A stretch of DNA of 64,000 nucleotides from a bacterium (GCA_030427205.1 JAUHXC010000024.1:94316-158315), one strand, 5' to 3'; counted from the stretch's first letter, positions 34,562-43,994 are shown. Numbers and translations: made by a program. The notes: a model not told the origin generated them from the letters alone.

Positions 34562-35706
34562 GGCGCGCGAGGCAGCGGGGCTTCACCCTCGTCGAGCTGC
34601 TCATCGCCGGGCTGATGTCGGCCCTGGTGCTGCTGGCGGTCTACTTCGTCTTCATCGCGAATACGACGCAGTACTACCGCCAGGAGCAGATCGTGCAGAT
34701 GCAGGAGAGCATGCGCTTCGCGGTCGAGCTGCTCAAGACCGACCTGCGCAACGCCGGCCGGCTCGGCATCGTGCGCGGCGACGGCGACGGCCGCGACCCG
34801 CGGCTGTGCACCGATCGCCCGGGCGTGCGCGCGGTGCAGCTCTTCGAGAACGAGCCCGACTCGCCGGCGGTGCTGACGCGGTTCGGCAACGGCCTGCGCC
34901 CCGACCGGGTGCAGCTCATCGTCGACGCGGGCGGCGCGGTCATGCTGCGCACCCGGCAGGTCTCGCCCGATCAGGTCGTGCTGGCCCCGGCCCTCGAACA
35001 GCCCACCGCCGAGGCCCGGGCCATCGCCGGCTCCGAAGAGCGGTTCGAGGCGCAGTTCCGGCCGGGCACCTATCTCTCGATCAGCGCGCCGGGCAACGCC
35101 TTCGACATGGTGCCGATCACCAACGTGGCCTTCGCCGAGGCGGGCTCGACGATCACGCTGTCGCAGAACGTCTGCCTCGACAACCGCATCCGCACCTGCG
35201 GACAGAGCTGCCTGGTGGGCGCGGCTCAGCTCGTCGAATACGCCGTCGAGGCGCACCCCGACGAGGCCGAGCGCACCGACCTGCTGCGGCGGGTCATCGA
35301 CGCGCGCAACGGCCGCACGGCGCTCGACGGTCTGACCCTGACGGTGGCCGAGTACGTCGTGAACCTGCAGGTCTGGGGCCTCGACCGGGTCGCCTCGGCG
35401 ACGACCATGGGCGCCGAGCGCGAGCTCGACCCGGCCCGGGAGGACGCCGCCGGCGCGGCGACGCTGGCGCAGATCCAGACCGTGCGCAGCCTGGGCGTGC
35501 TGCTCGCCGCCCGCACCCCGCGGGAAGACGCGGAGTACGTCGTCGCCCCGGATCGGGCGGTCGCGCCGCCGGACCGCCGCGCCGCCGATCGGGCCTGGTT
35601 CGAGGTGGACGATACCCCGGGCACCGGCCTGGCCCGGGTCGCGACGCTCAAGGCACAGGTCGAGGCGACCAATCTCTATCGGGGGGAACTCGATGCTGTC
35701 GACTGA
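34558..35706 (+). CDS. pilW: Type IV pilus minor pilin, PilW-like
   Basis: A 382-residue protein from GTG 34558, with GGGAGGT before it; the frame is open further upstream but out of context. The prepilin site is QRG-FTLVELLIAGLMSALVL, with Glu at +5. The following region has QEQIVQMQESMRFAVELLKTD-like helix and LRNAGR, typical of PilW. It overlaps the preceding gene by four bases and the next by fourteen. Confidence 0.9.
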   Translation: MRRARQRGFTLVELLIAGLMSALVLLAVYFVFIANTTQYYRQEQIVQMQESMRFAVELLKTDLRNAGRLGIVRGDGDGRDPRLCTDRPGVRAVQLFENEPDSPAVLTRFGNGLRPDRVQLIVDAGGAVMLRTRQVSPDQVVLAPALEQPTAEARAIAGSEERFEAQFRPGTYLSISAPGNAFDMVPITNVAFAEAGSTITLSQNVCLDNRIRTCGQSCLVGAAQLVEYAVEAHPDEAERTDLLRRVIDARNGRTALDGLTLTVAEYVVNLQVWGLDRVASATTMGAERELDPAREDAAGAATLAQIQTVRSLGVLLAARTPREDAEYVVAPDRAVAPPDRRAADRAWFEVDDTPGTGLARVATLKAQVEATNLYRGELDAVD

Positions 35707-36412
35707 GACCCGACGGGCAGGCGCCCGCCCGCGCGGCCGCCGCGGCGAGCGTGGCAGCGCGCTGGTCCTGGCGATCCTGATCCTGTTCGCCATGCTCGGA
35801 CTGGGCCTGCTGGCGATGCGCACGACGACCCAGAACATCGCCGGATCGGGCAACATGCGGCTGCAGAAGCAGGCGCGGTACGTCTCCGAGAGCGGCCTCT
35901 ACGCGGTGCTCGCGCTGTTCAAGGCCGATACCCGCGGCCTGGCCAGCGAGCTGATGCGCGAGTGGCAGACGGCGAGCATCGACGGGCCGGCGGCGGTGCT
36001 CGTCGACGACCGCGGCGGGGCCCGGGTCGTGCGGCTCGGTCTCGACGGCCGGCCCAACGGCGCGCCGCTCTTCGAGGCCCCCGCGCCGGTGCCGGTGGCC
36101 GCTTTCCTGGCGAGCGGGCCCAATCCGCTGGGGCGCTATGGCGACACCTCGGGGCTGGTGAGCAGCTTCGAGGTGCAGGTGGAGGGCTTCGGCTTGTGGG
36201 GCGCCCCGGCGGGCAACGGGCTCAGCGGGAACGGCAACGCCAACGACGACACCTGCATGATGCACCTCACGTCGCGGGGCTACATCGCCGACGTGCCGGT
36301 GGGCGACGAGGCGTTCCTCGCCGCCCGGGACGACGACCGCTTCGCCGAGCATACGCTCAAGGCGGGCATGGTCCTGCCGGTGCTCGACGGCGCGCTGTGT
36401 CAGGCTCTGTGA
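35693..36412 (+). CDS. pilX: Type IV pilus minor pilin assembly protein, PilX-like
   Basis: A 239-residue protein. It begins with a basic stretch and GERGSALVLAILILFAMLG, the PilX N-terminal pattern in which Gly-Ser replaces Gly-Phe and the Glu is missing. It is followed by TTTQNIAGSGNMRLQKQARY, typical of the PilX family. Start at ATG 35693 overlaps pilW by fourteen bases. Its stop shares one base with the ATG at 36412; pilY1 itself likely begins 18 bases further on. Confidence 0.88.
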   Translation: MLSTETRRAGARPRGRRGERGSALVLAILILFAMLGLGLLAMRTTTQNIAGSGNMRLQKQARYVSESGLYAVLALFKADTRGLASELMREWQTASIDGPAAVLVDDRGGARVVRLGLDGRPNGAPLFEAPAPVPVAAFLASGPNPLGRYGDTSGLVSSFEVQVEGFGLWGAPAGNGLSGNGNANDDTCMMHLTSRGYIADVPVGDEAFLAARDDDRFAEHTLKAGMVLPVLDGALCQAL

Positions 36413-36429
36413 TGCGGGGGAGGGACGAG

Positions 36430-39400
36430 ATGAAGAATACGCTGCGCGCCGCCGCGCTCGTCGCGGCCGCCGGGCTGATGCCGACGCTGGCCTCGGCCCA
36501 GGACGACGATCGCACCCTCAAGCCGGAGATGATGCTGGTCATCGACGGATCGGCCTCGATGCAGGGACCGGCGCTCGAAGAGGGCGACGCCTGCATCGAT
36601 CGACCCGGCGCCGAGCTGCCGGCGCCCGATCCGGCCGGCAACCAGATGATGATGAGCCGGATGAACCTCATCAAGACGGTGCTCGGCGGGGCCCCCGAGC
36701 CCGATACGCAGTACGCCTGCATCGCCGAGCCGGCGCCGATCGACGCCCGCTACGACAAGCCGGGTCTGGGGCCCGACCGGGTCGCGGTCAACAACCGCTC
36801 GATGTGCTGCATTCTGCGCGCCGGCCCGGTCTGCACCACCTGGCGCCCGTGCGCCGACGACAGCCCGGCGTTCGACGACGATCTGGCCGATCCGGCGCGG
36901 CACATCCGCCGCGACGGGCTCATCACCGCCAACGAGACCCGCATCAAGTTCGGCATGATGACCACCGACGGCGACCCGCGGGTCGCGGCGTCGTACGGCA
37001 CCGAGCACGTACAGCTGCAGGTCGAGGCCGACATCGCCGCCCAGGACAGCGTCATCGGCGCGGGCATCAACCGGCCCAACCTGGGCGTGCGGCCGCCGAC
37101 GGTCGGCGCCGCCGAGCCGGTGCCCGGGGCCTTGATCTCGGGCCATCGCGGCGTGCTCAACGACGGCAACCGCCGGGCCGATGTGGCCGTGGGCGAAGAC
37201 CCGGACACGGTGCGCCGGCACAACGCCTTCGTCGCCGACCAGCTGCGGGCCTTCGTGCCCGAGGGGCCGACGCCGCTCGCGCCGATGCTCGCCGACATGG
37301 TGACCTATTACGACCGGCTGCAGAACGGCGTCGAGGGCGAGGTCGACGCCGCGTTCCTCTGCCGGCGACGGGTCGCGGTCATCTTCACCGACGGCGGCAG
37401 CACCGAGTTCTACCGCGATCGAACCGCCGATCCGGCCACCGACCCCTGTGACGACGACTGCCGCCGGGAGGGCTTCCCCTATCAGCCGCCCGAGGTCTAC
37501 GTCGCCGCGCTCGCGCAGCGGGGCGTCGAGCTGTACGTCATCGGCTTCGAGCCGGGCAACGCCGACGAGCCGCGCACCGCGGCCCTGGGGCAGGCGGTGG
37601 CCCTCGGCGATCCGGACAATGAGCAGGACGACCGCGAGGTGGAGGACGTCTACTTCGCCGTCGATGGCGCCGAGGCCATGCGCCAGGCGCTCAACCGCAT
37701 CGCCAGCGCGGCGTTGTCGGGCCGGCGGACCCGCACCCGGCCGCTGATCGTGACCCCGGGCCAGGGCGACATCGACATCAATAACGACCTGCGCGACATC
37801 CGCCAGATCAGGCTGCTGACGTACAGCGAGATCCCGGCCGACGATGACGACGGGGACGGCGGCCGCTACGGCCGGATCCAGGCGCTGCACTACGAGTGCG
37901 CCGACGGCCAGAACGTCGAGGATGGGCGGCGGGTGCCGCTCGGGCTCGCCGACAATGGCGTCGTGGAGTTCACCGATGCGCTCGCCGAGCAGGAGGGGCG
38001 CAATGCCCTGGCCGGCAACCCCGGCGGAGGCAACGCGATCAACGTACTCGGCGGCGAGGACGCCCTGTTCGACGAGAACGGCGACGTCAACGGCGGCGGC
38101 GGGCTCGACGAAGACCAGCTGCGCGAGCTGGTGGACGTGCCGCCCGCCGACGGCTTGCCGGTGGGCCAGGATCCGCTGGCCGACGTGGCCGACGTGCTCG
38201 ACGGCTTCTTCGGCGGCGGCGGCATCGTGCAGGACGAGAACGGCAACGAAGAGCGCGGACAGCGGCAGCTCGGCGAGATCTACGACGGCGACCTCATCGC
38301 GGTGCCGCCGCCCCGGCTGACCACCGAGAACCCGGCGTTCCAGGCCTACGCCCGCGCGCGGCGCACCCGGCCGACGCTCATCGCCGCCGGCGCCCGGGAC
38401 GGGCAGATCCACTTCTTCCGGCTGGCCGATGCCATCGAGGTCTTCACCTTCATCCCGCGCCTGAGCTGGCGCAACCTGCGCGACGGCGCCGACAACCCCG
38501 GTCTGGGCGCGCTCAACGCGGACGGGCCGCTGGTCTACGGCGACGTCGCCCGCTGCCGCAGCCTCGGCGACGGCGACGGGGACTGCCCGGCGGAAGACGG
38601 CGCGCTCGACTTCCGCTCGATGGTCGTCGGCGGCCTCGGCGGTGGCGGGCCGAACCTCTTCGGCATCGACCTCACCAACGCCACCGACGCGATCGCGGCC
38701 GAAGACCCCAACGGGCGCGTCGACGGCAACGCGGTGCGGGCGTGGGATGTGGTCAACGAGCCCGGGCTGGCGCTGCTGCGCCTCTTCGAGGACACCACCC
38801 GCCAGGAGGACCAGCTGGGTCTGACGGTCTCGCGGCCGCTGCTGACCCACGTGCGGGTCGACGATCAGGTGCGGGCGGTGGTGGTCGTGGGCTGCGGCGA
38901 CGATCGCAACTCGGCGCGAGCGCTGACGGCCAATCCGCTCGGCGAGGGGCGCTGCGTGCTCGTGCTCGATGCCGTCACCGGCGAGACCGTGCGCCGCTTC
39001 CGCCAGGCCGACGGGGTCGCCGCCGGCTCGACGATGTCGGCCCCGATGAGCGGCACGCCCATCGGCTTCCCCGCGGGCGGCATCCAGGCCGCCGACCGGG
39101 TCTACATCGGCGATCGGATCGGCCGCCTCTGGCGAATGGACCTGCGCTCGCCGCGCCCCAACGACTGGTCGATGCGGGTGATCTGGCCGCCCGAGGAGGA
39201 CGCCGACGCGGAGAATTACGTGCCCGGGCGGCCGCTCGTCGACCGGCCGAGCATCTCGCTGCGGGAAGACGGCCGCATCGTCGTCGTCTTCGGCACGGGA
39301 GCAGACCCGCGCCCGGCCGGCGAGAACGGCCAGGTCGGCTTCCCGCGGGCCCATGTGATCAGCTTCACCGAGCAGGTCGTGCTCGGCGGCGACGACGTCG

Positions 39401-40017
39401 CCCTGCAGACCGAGACCAACTGGGTGCTGCCGCTGCGCGAGGACGAATACCTGAGCGGGCCGCCGATCACCCACAACGGCATCGTCTATTTCACGACCAT
39501 CGAAGAGGTGGCCGACGGGGCGTGCGGCAACCGCATCGGCCGGCTCTACGGCATCCACTACACCCGCACCGAAGACGAGCGCTACGTCACCCGGGACGGG
39601 CGTACCCTGAACGTGGTGCCCGGCCTGCCGACCTTCATCACCGAAGGCGGGCAGCGCATCGACGACGCCATCGCCCTGCAGATGCCGCCCGGACGGACGG
39701 CGTACGGGCTCTCGGTGGCCACCGCGCCGGCCTGCGGCGACGGCGACTCCTCGACGACCCAGCTCATCATCAACCTCGCCGACGAGTCCCAGGGCGGCGG
39801 AGGCGACGTCGATCCGGGCGGTCTGCGGGCCGAGCGCAAGCTGGGTCAGCTCGTCGACGACCCGCTCGATCAGAGCGTATTCGACTCCGACGGCCTCGAC
39901 CTCGCCCTCGACCTCAACGGCCGCGACGCCGCCGGCAACCCGCTCGGCCGAGGCTTCAACCGGCCGACCCTCTTCCCCCGCGAAGCGATCTACTGGGGCA
40001 CGACCTTCGGGCGCTGA
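36430..40017 (+). CDS. pilY1: Type IV pilus tip adhesin/assembly protein PilY1
   Basis: The start chosen is ATG 36430, with GGGAGG seven bases upstream; ATG 36412 is also in frame. The 1195-residue protein has a signal peptide ending ASA. A von Willebrand A-like part follows, with MIDAS-type DGSAS near residue 39 and ADMVTYYDRL, VIFTDGG later. The C-terminal half is the PilY1 beta-propeller-like region (SMVVGGLGGGGPNLFGIDL and VYIGDRIGRLWRMDL). A DENGDVNGGGGLDED stretch may bind calcium. PilY1 sits at the pilus tip in known systems. It closes the pilin operon; a strong hairpin follows. Confidence 0.93.
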   Translation: MKNTLRAAALVAAAGLMPTLASAQDDDRTLKPEMMLVIDGSASMQGPALEEGDACIDRPGAELPAPDPAGNQMMMSRMNLIKTVLGGAPEPDTQYACIAEPAPIDARYDKPGLGPDRVAVNNRSMCCILRAGPVCTTWRPCADDSPAFDDDLADPARHIRRDGLITANETRIKFGMMTTDGDPRVAASYGTEHVQLQVEADIAAQDSVIGAGINRPNLGVRPPTVGAAEPVPGALISGHRGVLNDGNRRADVAVGEDPDTVRRHNAFVADQLRAFVPEGPTPLAPMLADMVTYYDRLQNGVEGEVDAAFLCRRRVAVIFTDGGSTEFYRDRTADPATDPCDDDCRREGFPYQPPEVYVAALAQRGVELYVIGFEPGNADEPRTAALGQAVALGDPDNEQDDREVEDVYFAVDGAEAMRQALNRIASAALSGRRTRTRPLIVTPGQGDIDINNDLRDIRQIRLLTYSEIPADDDDGDGGRYGRIQALHYECADGQNVEDGRRVPLGLADNGVVEFTDALAEQEGRNALAGNPGGGNAINVLGGEDALFDENGDVNGGGGLDEDQLRELVDVPPADGLPVGQDPLADVADVLDGFFGGGGIVQDENGNEERGQRQLGEIYDGDLIAVPPPRLTTENPAFQAYARARRTRPTLIAAGARDGQIHFFRLADAIEVFTFIPRLSWRNLRDGADNPGLGALNADGPLVYGDVARCRSLGDGDGDCPAEDGALDFRSMVVGGLGGGGPNLFGIDLTNATDAIAAEDPNGRVDGNAVRAWDVVNEPGLALLRLFEDTTRQEDQLGLTVSRPLLTHVRVDDQVRAVVVVGCGDDRNSARALTANPLGEGRCVLVLDAVTGETVRRFRQADGVAAGSTMSAPMSGTPIGFPAGGIQAADRVYIGDRIGRLWRMDLRSPRPNDWSMRVIWPPEEDADAENYVPGRPLVDRPSISLREDGRIVVVFGTGADPRPAGENGQVGFPRAHVISFTEQVVLGGDDVALQTETNWVLPLREDEYLSGPPITHNGIVYFTTIEEVADGACGNRIGRLYGIHYTRTEDERYVTRDGRTLNVVPGLPTFITEGGQRIDDAIALQMPPGRTAYGLSVATAPACGDGDSSTTQLIINLADESQGGGGDVDPGGLRAERKLGQLVDDPLDQSVFDSDGLDLALDLNGRDAAGNPLGRGFNRPTLFPREAIYWGTTFGR

Positions 40018-40024
40018 CCCGCCC

Positions 40025-40053
40025 GACGCCGGCGCACGGAATGCGTCGGCGTC
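40025..40053 (+). terminator. Hairpin after pilY1
   Basis: GACGCCGGCGCA and TGCGTCGGCGTC pair over 12 bases (one G-T pair) around the loop CGGAA, starting eight bases after the pilY1 stop. There is no clear T-run, so it may be a weak or factor-dependent terminator. It separates pilY1 from bamD. Confidence 0.55.
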
Positions 40054-40097
40054 CGTTGCGGTTGCCCCGGGACCGTTCCGGTGGTAGAGCCACGGCC

Positions 40098-40895
40098 ATG
40101 CGAAGTCCCCTGCCCCGCCCGATCCTGCTCCTGTTGCTCGCCGGCGCCGCGCTGCTGACCGCGCCGCTCGTCGGCTGCACCAAGCAGCCCACCGATCGCT
40201 CGTACCAGGGCACCGCCCGCTTCCGCTACGAGCAGGGCATGGAGGCCTTCGAGGGCGGCAACTACCTCGAAGCGGTCCAGCAGTTCACCGTGGTCAAGAA
40301 CCGCTTCGCCTACAGCCAGTACGCCGCGCTGTCGGAGCTGCGCATCGCCGACAGCTACTACGAGCAGGCCAAGTACATCGAGAGCATCGACGCCTACCGC
40401 ACCTTCGTGCAGCGGCGCCCGAACCACGGCGAGGTGCCCTACGCGCTCTTCCGGGTGGCCGAGTCGTACTTCCAGCAGCGCCCCAGCGACTTCTTCCTGT
40501 TCCCGCCGCCGCACGAGAAGGATCTGGGCACCACCAAGGACGCCCTGCGGGCCTATCAGGCCTACCTCGGGCGGTTCCCCAGCGACGAACGGGTCGAGAA
40601 GGCCCGGGAGAAGGTGCTCGATTGCCGGCGGACGCTGGCGGATTACGAGCTGTTCGTCGCGCGCTTCTACCTGCAGCAGGAGCGCCCCGTCTCGGCCCGC
40701 GGCCGCCTCGAAGTGATCTTCAGCGACTTCGAAGACGTGACCGATCGCTGGACCGACGGCACCCGGTTGCTCATCGACGTCTACCGCGACCTGGACGAAG
40801 AGCCCAAGGCCCGCCAGGTGGCGATCGCGCTGATCGAGAAGCAGCCGGCCAGCGCCGAGGCCGACGAGGCCCGCGGGCTCTTCCCCAACCTCTGA
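40098..40895 (+). CDS. bamD: Outer-membrane assembly lipoprotein BamD
   Basis: A 265-residue lipoprotein from ATG 40098 with lipobox LVGC (Cys27). The mature part has TPR-like units: YEQGMEAFEGGNYLEAVQQF, then YAALSELRIADSYYEQAKY, YALFRVAESYFQQ and an AxxAYQAYLGRFP repeat. The length and order match BamD/ComL. BamD is the essential lipoprotein of the beta-barrel assembly machine at the outer membrane. The next gene, convergent, is a parvulin-type lipoprotein that may act as a periplasmic chaperone for the same process. Confidence 0.93.
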   Translation: MRSPLPRPILLLLLAGAALLTAPLVGCTKQPTDRSYQGTARFRYEQGMEAFEGGNYLEAVQQFTVVKNRFAYSQYAALSELRIADSYYEQAKYIESIDAYRTFVQRRPNHGEVPYALFRVAESYFQQRPSDFFLFPPPHEKDLGTTKDALRAYQAYLGRFPSDERVEKAREKVLDCRRTLADYELFVARFYLQQERPVSARGRLEVIFSDFEDVTDRWTDGTRLLIDVYRDLDEEPKARQVAIALIEKQPASAEADEARGLFPNL

Positions 40896-40914
40896 GCCGG
40901 CCGGCAGCCCGCCT

Positions 40915-42555
40915 TCAGCGCGGCTGCGCCGTTCCGCCGTCCGCGGCGGGCGACCCGACCCCCAGATCGGCCATGGTCAGGGCCTCGAGGCGAGCGCTGT
41001 CGATCCACATCGGCCGCCCGTCGAGCCGCCGGGTCAACCACGCGTCCACCACCCGCGGCCGCTGACGGGCCTTCCACTGCGCCGTGAAGCGGTCGCGCGC
41101 CGCCGGCCACGCGCCCGGCTCGGGCGCCGTCCGCTCGACGAGGCGGCCAACGACATAATGCTGCCGCACGGTCAGCACGCCGGTGACCGGCGACGCGGGC
41201 GTCAACGCGAACAACGCGTCGAAGAGCTCGGGGGCCAGACCGACCACCGGCACCACCTTCGCACCGACCGCGGCGAACGGCTCGGTGGTCGCGCGGCGCA
41301 GTCGGGCCGATTCGACCAACGCCTTCAGCGCCGGCCCGTCGGGGTTCTGCTGCAAGAGCTGACGGACCCGACCCGCGGTCCGACGGGCGTCGGGCAGCGC
41401 GTCGTCGCTGCGCAGCAACTCCGCGGCGATCTCCCGCTGCACCCGGGGGTCGTCGAGGCGGCGCTCCACGGCCGGCGCCCGACCCTCGACCCGATAGAAA
41501 TGCCAGCCCTCGGGCGCCGCCTCGACCGCCGACAACGGCCCGGGCCCGGCCTTCAAGCTCGCCGGATCGACCTCGAACGCCGCCGGCAGCTGGGCCCGCC
41601 CGACGGTCATGCGTCCACCGCGACGCGCTTCACGGGGCGGGGCCTCGCGGCGGATGAGCGCCTCGAGACCGGCCGGCCCCGCCGCCACCGCAGCGGCCCG
41701 CAGCGCCTCGGCCCGCGCCCGCGCCGCGGCGCGGGTCTCGTCGTCGGCGTCGGGCGCGACCGGCACGAGCAGGCGCCGTACGAAGGCCCGCTCGGCCACC
41801 CGATACAAGCGCTGATTCTCTTGGAAGAACGCCGAGATGGCCGGCTGCCGCTCGGCGATGGCCCGATCGATCTCGGCCGATGTCGGCACCCGGGGCACCC
41901 GCACCAGATCGACCGTGATGCGCGTATTCGTCGCCCGCCAGGCCGCCTCGACGGTCGCCTCGTCGACCTCGGCCAGCAGCGCGTCGGCCAGCAGCTCGGC
42001 CTCGAGAACATCCAGCCCCACCCGCCTGATACGCTCGGCCGGCGCGCCGAAGCGCGCTTCGAGGGCCGGATCGACCGCGCCGAGGGCCGCGGCCGACGCC
42101 ATGACCTCGGGGCTCGGCGGCAGTTCGAGCCGATGGCCCGCCGCGGCGAGCCGCATCATCTCCTCGAATCGCTCCGCCTGTGGCGCCAGCCCGCGCCGGG
42201 CCGCCTCCCGCCGGATCACCCGGGTCTCGAGGGCCTGCGTCATCACCCGCCGTCGCAACCCGACATCCTTCAGCGCCTCGAGCGGCGCCGGCTCACCGCG
42301 GCGCCACTGCTGCAGGATACGGGCCTCGTCCACCGCCTCGCGGAATCCGGCGACGTCGAGAATCACCGGACCGGCCCGGCCCAACGTATTCGGATCCCGG
42401 GCGACCGGCCCGGTGCGGGCGTCGCGGAGTCGGGCGTCACGGGCCCGCGCGTCGGCCCGGTCGGCGGCCGCCGATGCCCCGGGCGCGTCGTCTGCCGACG
42501 GGGTGCAACCGACCCCGGCCGAGACACAGAAAAACAGGGCCAACCCCCTGAACAT
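40915..42555 (-). CDS. Parvulin-type peptidyl-prolyl isomerase, SurA/PpiD-like, predicted lipoprotein
   Basis: The start chosen is ATG 42555, opening a signal with a GVGC lipobox (Cys17); ATG 42600 is also in frame. The protein has 546 residues. The N-terminal half is helical with SurA-like substrate-binding character (TQALETRVIRREAARRGL). A PpiC-type parvulin domain lies near residues 255-390: LLVPVAP, then RRGGRMTVGRAQLP and LSAVEAAPEGWHFYRVEG. It would help fold outer-membrane proteins in the periplasm. It is convergent with bamD (19 bases apart) and divergent from the 108-residue gene. Confidence 0.85.
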   Translation of the reverse strand: MFRGLALFFCVSAGVGCTPSADDAPGASAAADRADARARDARLRDARTGPVARDPNTLGRAGPVILDVAGFREAVDEARILQQWRRGEPAPLEALKDVGLRRRVMTQALETRVIRREAARRGLAPQAERFEEMMRLAAAGHRLELPPSPEVMASAAALGAVDPALEARFGAPAERIRRVGLDVLEAELLADALLAEVDEATVEAAWRATNTRITVDLVRVPRVPTSAEIDRAIAERQPAISAFFQENQRLYRVAERAFVRRLLVPVAPDADDETRAAARARAEALRAAAVAAGPAGLEALIRREAPPREARRGGRMTVGRAQLPAAFEVDPASLKAGPGPLSAVEAAPEGWHFYRVEGRAPAVERRLDDPRVQREIAAELLRSDDALPDARRTAGRVRQLLQQNPDGPALKALVESARLRRATTEPFAAVGAKVVPVVGLAPELFDALFALTPASPVTGVLTVRQHYVVGRLVERTAPEPGAWPAARDRFTAQWKARQRPRVVDAWLTRRLDGRPMWIDSARLEALTMADLGVGSPAADGGTAQPR

Positions 42556-42586
42556 ACGAAAGAAACCGCCTATCGAAGAGAAGTAG

Positions 42587-42615
42587 TTGTCGGCGTGCAT
42601 GCGCTGTGCTATCAA
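42587..42615 (+). promoter_or_regulatory. Possible sigma70-type promoter of the 108-residue gene
   Basis: TTGTCG and TATCAA, each four of six matches to consensus, are separated by 17 bases. They lie 46 bases before ATG 42661 in the region between the divergent genes. This is a weak call by eye. Confidence 0.3.
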
Positions 42616-42660
42616 GCCGGACCGTTTCGACGTGTAAACCCAGAACCGAGGCCGTAATTC

Positions 42661-42987
42661 ATGTCCAGCCCTCTGCATACCGTCAAGAAAGACTTCGGGA
42701 GCAAGGAAGGCCTGGTCGACCAGCTCATGCCGCTGCTCGACCGAGGCGCCGACGAGTCCGAAGAAGAGTTCAAGGATCGCCTGCTGCGGGTCAGCAACCG
42801 CAAGCTGCTGCGGCTGTGGGCCCGCGAACAGGACGTGCGCGCCCGCTTCGGCAGCCGCGAGGCGCTCGTCGACCAGATCGTCGAGATGAGCGGCGGCGAC
42901 GCCGACAACCGGCGGGTCCTGCTCGAGAAGGGCACCGGCCAGCTGCTCTCGATCCACTGGGGTCACAGTCGGGCCGCCCGACGCTGA
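42661..42987 (+). CDS. Small uncharacterised protein with an internal duplication
   Basis: A 108-residue, highly charged protein with no signal or membrane segment. Two similar halves are seen: DFGSKEGLVDQLMPLLDRGA near residue 11 and RFGSREALVDQIVEMSGGDA near 62. Both are predicted helical. No family is recognised. It lies alone between the parvulin gene (divergent) and the CarD-like gene, with a strong hairpin directly after its stop. The duplication and the AWREQ-free, KLLRLWAREQ text suggest a small binding or scaffolding protein. This is only a guess. Confidence 0.7.
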   Translation: MSSPLHTVKKDFGSKEGLVDQLMPLLDRGADESEEEFKDRLLRVSNRKLLRLWAREQDVRARFGSREALVDQIVEMSGGDADNRRVLLEKGTGQLLSIHWGHSRAARR

Positions 42988-43312
42988 GCATCGCGCGGCA
43001 GGTGGCTACGACCGTAGCCACCTGCCAAGCTCCTGATATCTAAGCTGCTTCCGACCACCCCACGGTCGACAGCAGCCGGTACTGGAGTATAGCTGCTCCA
43101 CATACAGTGTTTCGAACGTGCGACAAATGGGTCGCATCCCTCGAAAACTCCTGTTGAGCGGCTCCCTGGCCTCTCTGGCCGCCCTCCGAGCACACCATTC
43201 CTCACATCCAACCGTCGTTCCGGCCGTCCGGCTCGAAGTTTGCTTATAGGGCCGCCAACTCACCACTCGGGTCCTTTTCCACGGGTCCCCCAGGTCTGCT
43301 AGCGAGGTGCGT
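42988..43312. other. Intergenic region upstream of the CarD-like gene
   Basis: 325 bases without a supported gene. It holds the 14-bp hairpin at its left end. The rest is less GC-rich than the genes. A possible extended -10 (TTTGCTTATAG, ending near 43249) has no good -35. AGCTGCT repeats and the twice-used CGGGTCC lie in the leader. No RNA gene was recognised. Confidence 0.5.
42997..43026. terminator. Perfect 14-bp hairpin downstream of the 108-residue gene
   Basis: GGCAGGTGGCTACG and CGTAGCCACCTGCC are perfectly complementary with only AC between. The hairpin begins ten bases after the stop. There is no T-run after it, so it may act as a transcription barrier or mRNA stabiliser. It could also serve as a protein-binding palindrome. 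Confidence 0.65.
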
Positions 43313-43801
43313 GTGGCCACAGCGTTCAATGTCGGAGACATGGCGGTCTATCCCGTCCAGGGTGTGACCGAGATCCTCGGGATCGAGACGCTGGAGATCG
43401 CCGGCGTGACCAGCCGGTTCTATGTGCTGCGCCGCCTGGACTCGGAGGACACCATCCGGGTGCCGGTCTCCAACGTCGATCAGGTGGGTCTGCGCAACCT
43501 CGTCGACAAGGAGGAGATCGAGGAAGTCCTCGGCGTCCTCCGGGCCGATACGATCAACATCGAAGAGCCCAACTGGAACCGGCGCTATCGGCGCTACGTC
43601 GAGAAGATCCAGAGCGGCAGCCTCAAGGACGTCGCCATCGTGCTGCGCGACCTGCACCTGACGCGGGTCGACAAGCAGCTCTCCTACGGCGAGCGGCGGG
43701 TATACGAGATGGCCATGCAGCTTCTCGTACAGGAGCTCTCGGTCGCCCAGGACCTCGAACTCGACGAGGTCCGGGCCCAGATCGAACAGCTGCTGGGCTG
43801 A
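43313..43801 (+). CDS. CarD-family transcriptional regulator
   Basis: A 162-residue protein. The start chosen is GTG 43313, with GAGG five bases upstream; GTG 43307 is an alternative two codons earlier. Residues 4-60 are the CarD/TRCF RNA polymerase-interacting domain: FNVGDMAVYPVQGVTEILG, then YVLRRLDSEDTIRVPV. The rest is the helical C-terminal DNA-binding domain (LSYGERRVYEMAMQLLVQEL). CarD-like proteins bind the RNA polymerase beta subunit and stabilise open complexes at rRNA and other promoters. No HMGA-like tail is present, so it is the simple CdnL-like form. Confidence 0.93.
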   Translation: MATAFNVGDMAVYPVQGVTEILGIETLEIAGVTSRFYVLRRLDSEDTIRVPVSNVDQVGLRNLVDKEEIEEVLGVLRADTINIEEPNWNRRYRRYVEKIQSGSLKDVAIVLRDLHLTRVDKQLSYGERRVYEMAMQLLVQELSVAQDLELDEVRAQIEQLLG

Positions 43802-43932
43802 ACCATCGGGCGCGCGCTGCGACAGGGCCCGTATGGTCGACCGCGCGCCCGCACCGCCGTTCAGCCGTACACCGTACACGGACCGCCCCCGACAGGTCTG
43901 CGGCCGCTCGGCGTGAGCCGGGCGTCGCGAGC

Positions 43933-43962
43933 TTGACACCAGCCGGATCCGAGGTGTAGATG
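43933..43962 (+). promoter_or_regulatory. Possible sigma70-type promoter of the OmpA operon
   Basis: TTGACA is perfect; TAGATG follows after 18 bases (or GTAGAT after 17). The site lies 33 bases before ATG 43995, giving a short leader. The -35 is the best seen in the window. Confidence 0.45.
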
Positions 43963-43994
43963 AAATCGCCTTCAGAAGCGGGGAGAAGTCTGTC

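Noticed and set aside
36400..39558. A 1052-codon open frame opposite pilY1.
   Set aside because: pilY1 has signal peptide, MIDAS and propeller text and fits the operon; the opposite frame does not.
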